From: Ruminococcaceae bacterium UBA6413 | GTDB lineage: Bacteria > Bacillota > Clostridia > Oscillospirales > Ruminococcaceae | DNA: 26,266 nucleotides | Direction of reading: 5' to 3' | Assembly (NCBI GenBank): GCA_002437415.1 | Contig: DJPL01000037.1 | Location: 28,458 to 54,723, forward strand | Part shown: one piece after another, positions 23,728 to 26,266 of the stretch | How positions within the stretch are numbered: position 1 is the first letter of the stretch | Layout of the letters: each line of letters begins with the position of its first letter | The notes under the pieces: generated by a model | What the model saw: the letters and a program-made list of their open reading frames with translations, nothing else | Database searches by the model: none | What the model was told of the DNA's origin: nothing | Translations under genes and position numbers: made by a program

Positions 23728-23751
23728 TCCGCCCCGAAAGCACGGAGCGGA
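23728..23751 (-). terminator. intrinsic terminator of the GNAT-TIGR04076 unit
   Basis: TCCGCCCCG (23728-23736) pairs with CGGAGCGGA (23743-23751) with one wobble or mismatch, followed on the minus strand by TTTTTG. It begins 5 bp after the stop of the TIGR04076-like gene. Confidence 0.85.
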
Positions 23752-23756
23752 AGCCT

Positions 23757-24167
23757 TTATCCCGTATAAGCGTCATCAACGGTATTTTTGAAATCCTGCT
23801 TTTCAAGCCACTGCTTCTCTTCCTCATTTTCGGGGATATCAATGCGCTCGATCTTAAATACAACAGGTCGTGTGCCGTCGTTACAACAGGCAATCATCAT
23901 ACGTTCGCCATTCGTCCACTTGTGCATGATAGATCCGCCCTGCAACGCCGTATATACATATCTGCTTATAGCGTCCCACGCCTCACCGCAGAATTTTCCG
24001 TACATAAGGTGATAAAAGTCGTCCTGCTCACTCGTCCTTTTCAGCGTAAAAGTATCGCCTTTTTTGAAGAACGGACACGGTCCCGATTTCGGATCGGCGA
24101 GATATTTTTCCTGATATTCGGGGAATACCTTTGTGTCAAGAACAGTTATTTTACATTCGTGTTGCAT
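23757..24167 (-). CDS. TIGR04076-family protein
   Basis: This 136-residue protein shows the family layout: KITVLDTKV at the start, GPCPFFKKGDTFTL, then KFCGEAWDAISRYVYTALQGG, then CCNDGTRPVVFKIERID. The function of this family is not established; conserved cysteines in GPCPFF, GKFCGEAW and CCNDG could bind metal. GGAGG precedes the ATG. It lies 19 bp after an acetyltransferase gene in the same direction and is probably transcribed from the promoter at 24667-24695. Confidence 0.87.
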   Translation of the reverse strand: MQHECKITVLDTKVFPEYQEKYLADPKSGPCPFFKKGDTFTLKRTSEQDDFYHLMYGKFCGEAWDAISRYVYTALQGGSIMHKWTNGERMMIACCNDGTRPVVFKIERIDIPENEEEKQWLEKQDFKNTVDDAYTG

Positions 24168-24186
24168 TTTGTGCCTCCGTAATATT

Positions 24187-24636
24187 TTAGATCCACATTT
24201 CCATTTCTCCGCTGTCGCAAAATCCGAGCTTTTCGTACATCTTCCGTCCGACAGCCGACGGCTTCAGCCGTACAGTGTGAACGCCTTTGTCTTTAAGCCA
24301 TTCGATAAGCTCTTTCATTATCAGAGAAGCATAACCGTTTCGTCTTTTTTCGGGAACGCAATACACATCAATAACATATCCGTACATCGGCGTTTTGAAA
24401 AAGCAGAACGGCACATCTTCCTTGATAACCGCACCGCCGCACGCAACCGCCTTGCCGTTTTCATACACGAGATAGTGACAGCCTTTTTCCTGTGTATACA
24501 GCTCTTTGTATTTTTCGTATATTTTACTTTCGGCATTGTCCTGAAGCAACGTTATTGAGCCTATTTCCTTGAACATAGCCATTTTCATTTCAACTATAAT
24601 GTCGAGGTCTTTTGTTTGTGCTTTTCTTATTTCCAT
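24187..24636 (-). CDS. GNAT-family acetyltransferase
   Basis: This 149-residue protein has the full GNAT pattern: MEIRKAQTKDLDIIVEM at the N-terminus, VIDVYCVPEKRRNGYASLIM as the acetyl-CoA-binding motif A near residue 95, and GRKMYEKLGF near the C-terminus. The acceptor substrate is unknown. AAAGG precedes the ATG by nine bases. It is first of a two-gene unit with the TIGR04076-like protein. Confidence 0.9.
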   Translation of the reverse strand: MEIRKAQTKDLDIIVEMKMAMFKEIGSITLLQDNAESKIYEKYKELYTQEKGCHYLVYENGKAVACGGAVIKEDVPFCFFKTPMYGYVIDVYCVPEKRRNGYASLIMKELIEWLKDKGVHTVRLKPSAVGRKMYEKLGFCDSGEMEMWI

Positions 24637-24666
24637 AACAGCAACCTTTCACTATTTGGTTATATA

Positions 24667-24695
24667 ATTATACCTGTAATTCAACAACGTGTCAA
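24667..24695 (-). promoter_or_regulatory. consensus sigma-A promoter of the GNAT-TIGR04076 unit
   Basis: On the minus strand TTGACA (24695-24690) and TATAAT (24672-24667) are perfect consensus boxes 17 bp apart, about 30 bases upstream of the acetyltransferase ATG. Confidence 0.88.
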
Positions 24696-24734
24696 CGTAA
24701 ATAATATTGAAAATTTGCGTTGAAATCAGTTTCC

Positions 24735-24833
24735 GCATTTTTTATTTCGGTGTTTTAGGGAAAAATCGCATTTTTTATTTTGCAGTTTTAGAGAAAAATC
24801 GCATTTTTTATTTCAGCATTTTGCGCTTTGGAC
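24735..24833 (+). repeat. 33-bp tandem repeat, three units
   Basis: GCATTTTTTATTT begins at 24735, 24768 and 24801, an exact 33-bp period. Most of the remaining unit (GTTTTAG-GAAAAATC type) is also conserved. It lies in the 279-bp gap between the acetyltransferase gene and the methyltransferase remnant. A reading frame through it repeats RIFYF every 11 residues because 33 is a multiple of three; there is no ribosome binding site, so I do not call a gene. It resembles the 32-bp repeat at 4957-5084 in period and AT-rich character. Confidence 0.78.
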
Positions 24834-24915
24834 ATTTTTACAATAGTTATTCATGTCTTATGCAAAAAATCCCGTCCCAAACACACGAGGGCGTATTTAC
24901 ACAAATTAAACATTT

Positions 24916-25139
24916 TCAGCCATTTAATCCATTCCTGTTTATCAATAGCATTTTTATATTTCGTGCAATTTCTTTCACAATAGTTATTACTACCGTATTG
25001 CCACACTGCTTATACATGCTTTTTATCGGAATGTCGGGAAAAACAAATGACATTGGAAAGCCATGTAAAGTCCCAAAAATTCTTTTGCATATATGTCACC
25101 AAAAAGCGCATCATTTTTATTTGGTTGAAATAGATTACT
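24916..25139 (-). pseudogene. C-terminal remnant of a cytosine-5 DNA methyltransferase
   Basis: Translated on the minus strand, 25080-24916 ends a frame reading HGFPMSFVFPDIPIKS, then MYKQCGNTVVITIVKEIA, then a stop. This is the motif X and C-terminal region of Dcm-type cytosine-5 methyltransferases (GFP ... YKQ-x-GN-x-V). Upstream, a different frame supplies FGDIYAKEFLGL, which would join directly to HGFP if the frame changed at about 25066-25071, so a frameshift is present. Everything N-terminal to this, including the catalytic PCQ motif, is missing; the HNH gene's stop lies 8 bp upstream. It is the dead tail of a modification enzyme. Confidence 0.8.
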
Positions 25140-25146
25140 TATATAA

Positions 25147-25905
25147 TTACCTCCAATTCTCAAATATGCAATCATTGTGATATTGTAAATATTCTTTTTG
25201 CGGCAAAAATTTCTCTGGTAAACTAATTTTTTGTCCATTGAAAACACTAAAAAATCTATCAACAGTTTCTCCGTTGTAAATATCTTTGATGTCATTTGAA
25301 ACAACTATCATATATCTGTCAGAGACAGTTATAAAACCACGATCAAATGCTCTATCATGTAAAGAATTCAAACAAAGTCCATTTCTTGGGTCGGTCTTTT
25401 CGCAACCATCACTATCTTTCCAAGGCTTAATATGACTTGCAACTAACAATTCCCCGTTTGACAATCCTGTCATACAGCAAGCATTATTGTAAGAGGTTAG
25501 GACAGCCTGTCTAAAGAACCCCTGATTAACTCTTTGTTTTATTGACATTTCCTTTTCCGTACCAATCGGCAATATGTAGTCTTCGAAATTTTTACAACCT
25601 TTGTATTCGGCAACTAATTTTTCGCTTTCATAAGCCAATTTATCCCAATCTTTGTTGAATTCGGAGAAAATTTCTTTATCAAGCCTACTCGCATTTGAAA
25701 GACCAACTATTCCTTGTGCTTTTAGATTATCGTCAAAGCTACCAAAATTACCTATTTTCATATTAACTGCACTCGGTGTTCGTCCGATTAAATTTGCTAT
25801 TTCAATAACATCCGGGTGGTTTTTTGAAGATGATTTGAAAGGTATTTTGCAATAAAGATTAAATACAATAATCTCTTCTTCTCTTGTCCAGTTTCTTACC
25901 TTCAA
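25147..25905 (-). CDS. HNH endonuclease, restriction-type
   Basis: This 252-residue protein has an N-terminal helical domain (NWTREEEIIVFNLYCK ... GRTPSAVNMKIGNF) typical of HNH restriction enzymes. Its C-terminal HNH nuclease has ACCMTGLSNGELLVASHIKPW, NGLCLNSLHDRAFDRGF and IVVSNDIK. The likely catalytic and metal residues are H158, N175 and H183, all present. The start is TTG at 25905, shortly after AGGTGG and two bases past the stop of the vsr-like gene, so translation is coupled. Base composition is much more AT-rich than in the rest of the window, suggesting transfer. With the vsr and methyltransferase remnants it marks a restriction-modification locus; without a methyltransferase here its activity would be risky unless one lies elsewhere. 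Confidence 0.87.
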   Translation of the reverse strand: MKVRNWTREEEIIVFNLYCKIPFKSSSKNHPDVIEIANLIGRTPSAVNMKIGNFGSFDDNLKAQGIVGLSNASRLDKEIFSEFNKDWDKLAYESEKLVAEYKGCKNFEDYILPIGTEKEMSIKQRVNQGFFRQAVLTSYNNACCMTGLSNGELLVASHIKPWKDSDGCEKTDPRNGLCLNSLHDRAFDRGFITVSDRYMIVVSNDIKDIYNGETVDRFFSVFNGQKISLPEKFLPQKEYLQYHNDCIFENWR

Positions 25906-25907
25906 AA

Positions 25908-26159
25908 TTATCCACCACCTAACTTATAATAGCATTGATAATTATCCCAATCATATCCGTGCCAAAATTCACTGTCACAAAATACCGCAACCTTTTTACC
26001 GATAAAAACAATATCAGGCTTTCCGAATACTTTCTTAGAATTTTTTCTGTAACGCAAACCTCTTGACCAAAGTTCTTTTCTAAGCATAACTTCTATCTTT
26101 GTATCTTTGGACTTAACTTGTTGCATATTGTATGAAATCTGTTCTTTGGTTTTGTGCAC
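25908..26159 (-). pseudogene. vsr: truncated very-short-patch-repair endonuclease
   Basis: This 83-residue frame matches the N-terminal part of Vsr: NMQQVKSKDTKIEVMLRKEL, GLRYRKN, GKPDIVFIGKKVAVF and CDSEFWHGYDW. The active-site Asp (D49) and the DNA-intercalating FW pair (65-66) are there. Family members run to about 130-150 residues and continue with a block containing FW-x-x-KI-x-x-N-x-x-RD and a C-terminal GW-x-V strand; this frame instead ends WDNYQCYYKLGGG. The missing part is not found downstream, so it is a deletion rather than a frameshift. It starts at GTG (26159) with AGGAG six bases before, and has its own promoter. A short functional variant cannot be excluded. Confidence 0.8.
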
Positions 26160-26209
26160 AAAACGCTCCTTATGTCATAAAAATCTCCAAATCTCCATAA
26201 ATCAATTTA

Positions 26210-26238
26210 ATTATACCATTCAAGGACAATTTTTTCAA
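26210..26238 (-). promoter_or_regulatory. promoter of the vsr-HNH unit
   Basis: On the minus strand TTGAAA (26238-26233) and TATAAT (26215-26210) are 17 bp apart. No gene is visible between here and the window end. Confidence 0.72.
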
Positions 26239-26266
26239 TATAAATAGGCTCTATAATAAATGTTGG

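Noticed and set aside
23922..24558. Long open frames antisense to the TIGR04076 and acetyltransferase genes
   Set aside because: They lie opposite well-supported genes with promoters, ribosome binding sites and family motifs, and their proteins match nothing recognisable.
24707..25180. 157-residue reading frame with an RIFYF repeat on the plus strand
   Set aside because: It translates the 33-bp tandem repeat and then runs antisense through the methyltransferase remnant. It has no ribosome binding site or recognisable domain.

Overview
The window looks like a chromosomal segment of a Gram-positive gut Clostridia, probably Oscillospiraceae/Ruminococcaceae (a Ruminococcus- or Eubacterium siraeum-like organism). 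This rests on a clostridial-type rnfCDGEAB operon, AGGAGG-type ribosome binding sites, sigma-A promoters with 17-bp spacers, lipoproteins with Gram-positive signal peptides, and codon use of moderate GC. The species call is inference only. I saw no rRNA, tRNA, CRISPR array or intact insertion sequence.

Layout. (1) 1-642 is gene-free and carries a pair of 45-bp direct repeats around two inverted GC-rich hairpin elements. (2) 570-4928 is a TetR-family regulator with an operator across its own promoter, followed by two overlapping half-transporter ABC genes and a strong terminator. (3) 4957-5084 is a degenerate 32-bp tandem repeat. (4) 5248-8875 is a plus-strand group: a membrane protein, a large Cys4 protein with a disordered tail, and a ComF-type phosphoribosyltransferase. 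(5) 16500 down to 8915 on the minus strand is one long transcription unit: a promoter, rnfC-D-G-E-A-B, two paralogous four-helix membrane proteins and a membrane GGDEF protein whose signature motif is degenerate. (6) 16596-19276 is a plus-strand redox module behind a MerR-type promoter: cupin, cyclophilin-like lipoprotein, carboxymuconolactone-decarboxylase-like protein, cytosolic flavodoxin and membrane-anchored flavodoxin. (7) 19287-24695 is a run of minus-strand housekeeping and accessory genes (two paralogous membrane proteins, TfoX-N and Dabb proteins, an NhaC antiporter, two GNAT acetyltransferases and a TIGR04076 protein), most with a clear promoter and terminator. (8) 24735-26238 is AT-rich and carries a 33-bp tandem repeat plus remains of a restriction-modification locus: a truncated vsr, an intact HNH endonuclease, and a frameshifted C-terminal remnant of a cytosine-5 DNA methyltransferase that is not visible as a normal open reading frame.

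How the genes work together. The Rnf complex would couple ferredoxin oxidation to NAD reduction and ion pumping. The co-directional membrane proteins and the degenerate GGDEF protein may be accessory or regulatory parts of the same transcript. The MerR-promoter operon looks like an electrophile/redox-stress response with one flavodoxin on each side of the membrane. The most unusual points are the secreted flavodoxin pair, the tandem zinc-ribbon paralogs and degenerate GGDEF protein attached to rnf, the Cys4 tail on RnfE, and the decayed restriction-modification island.
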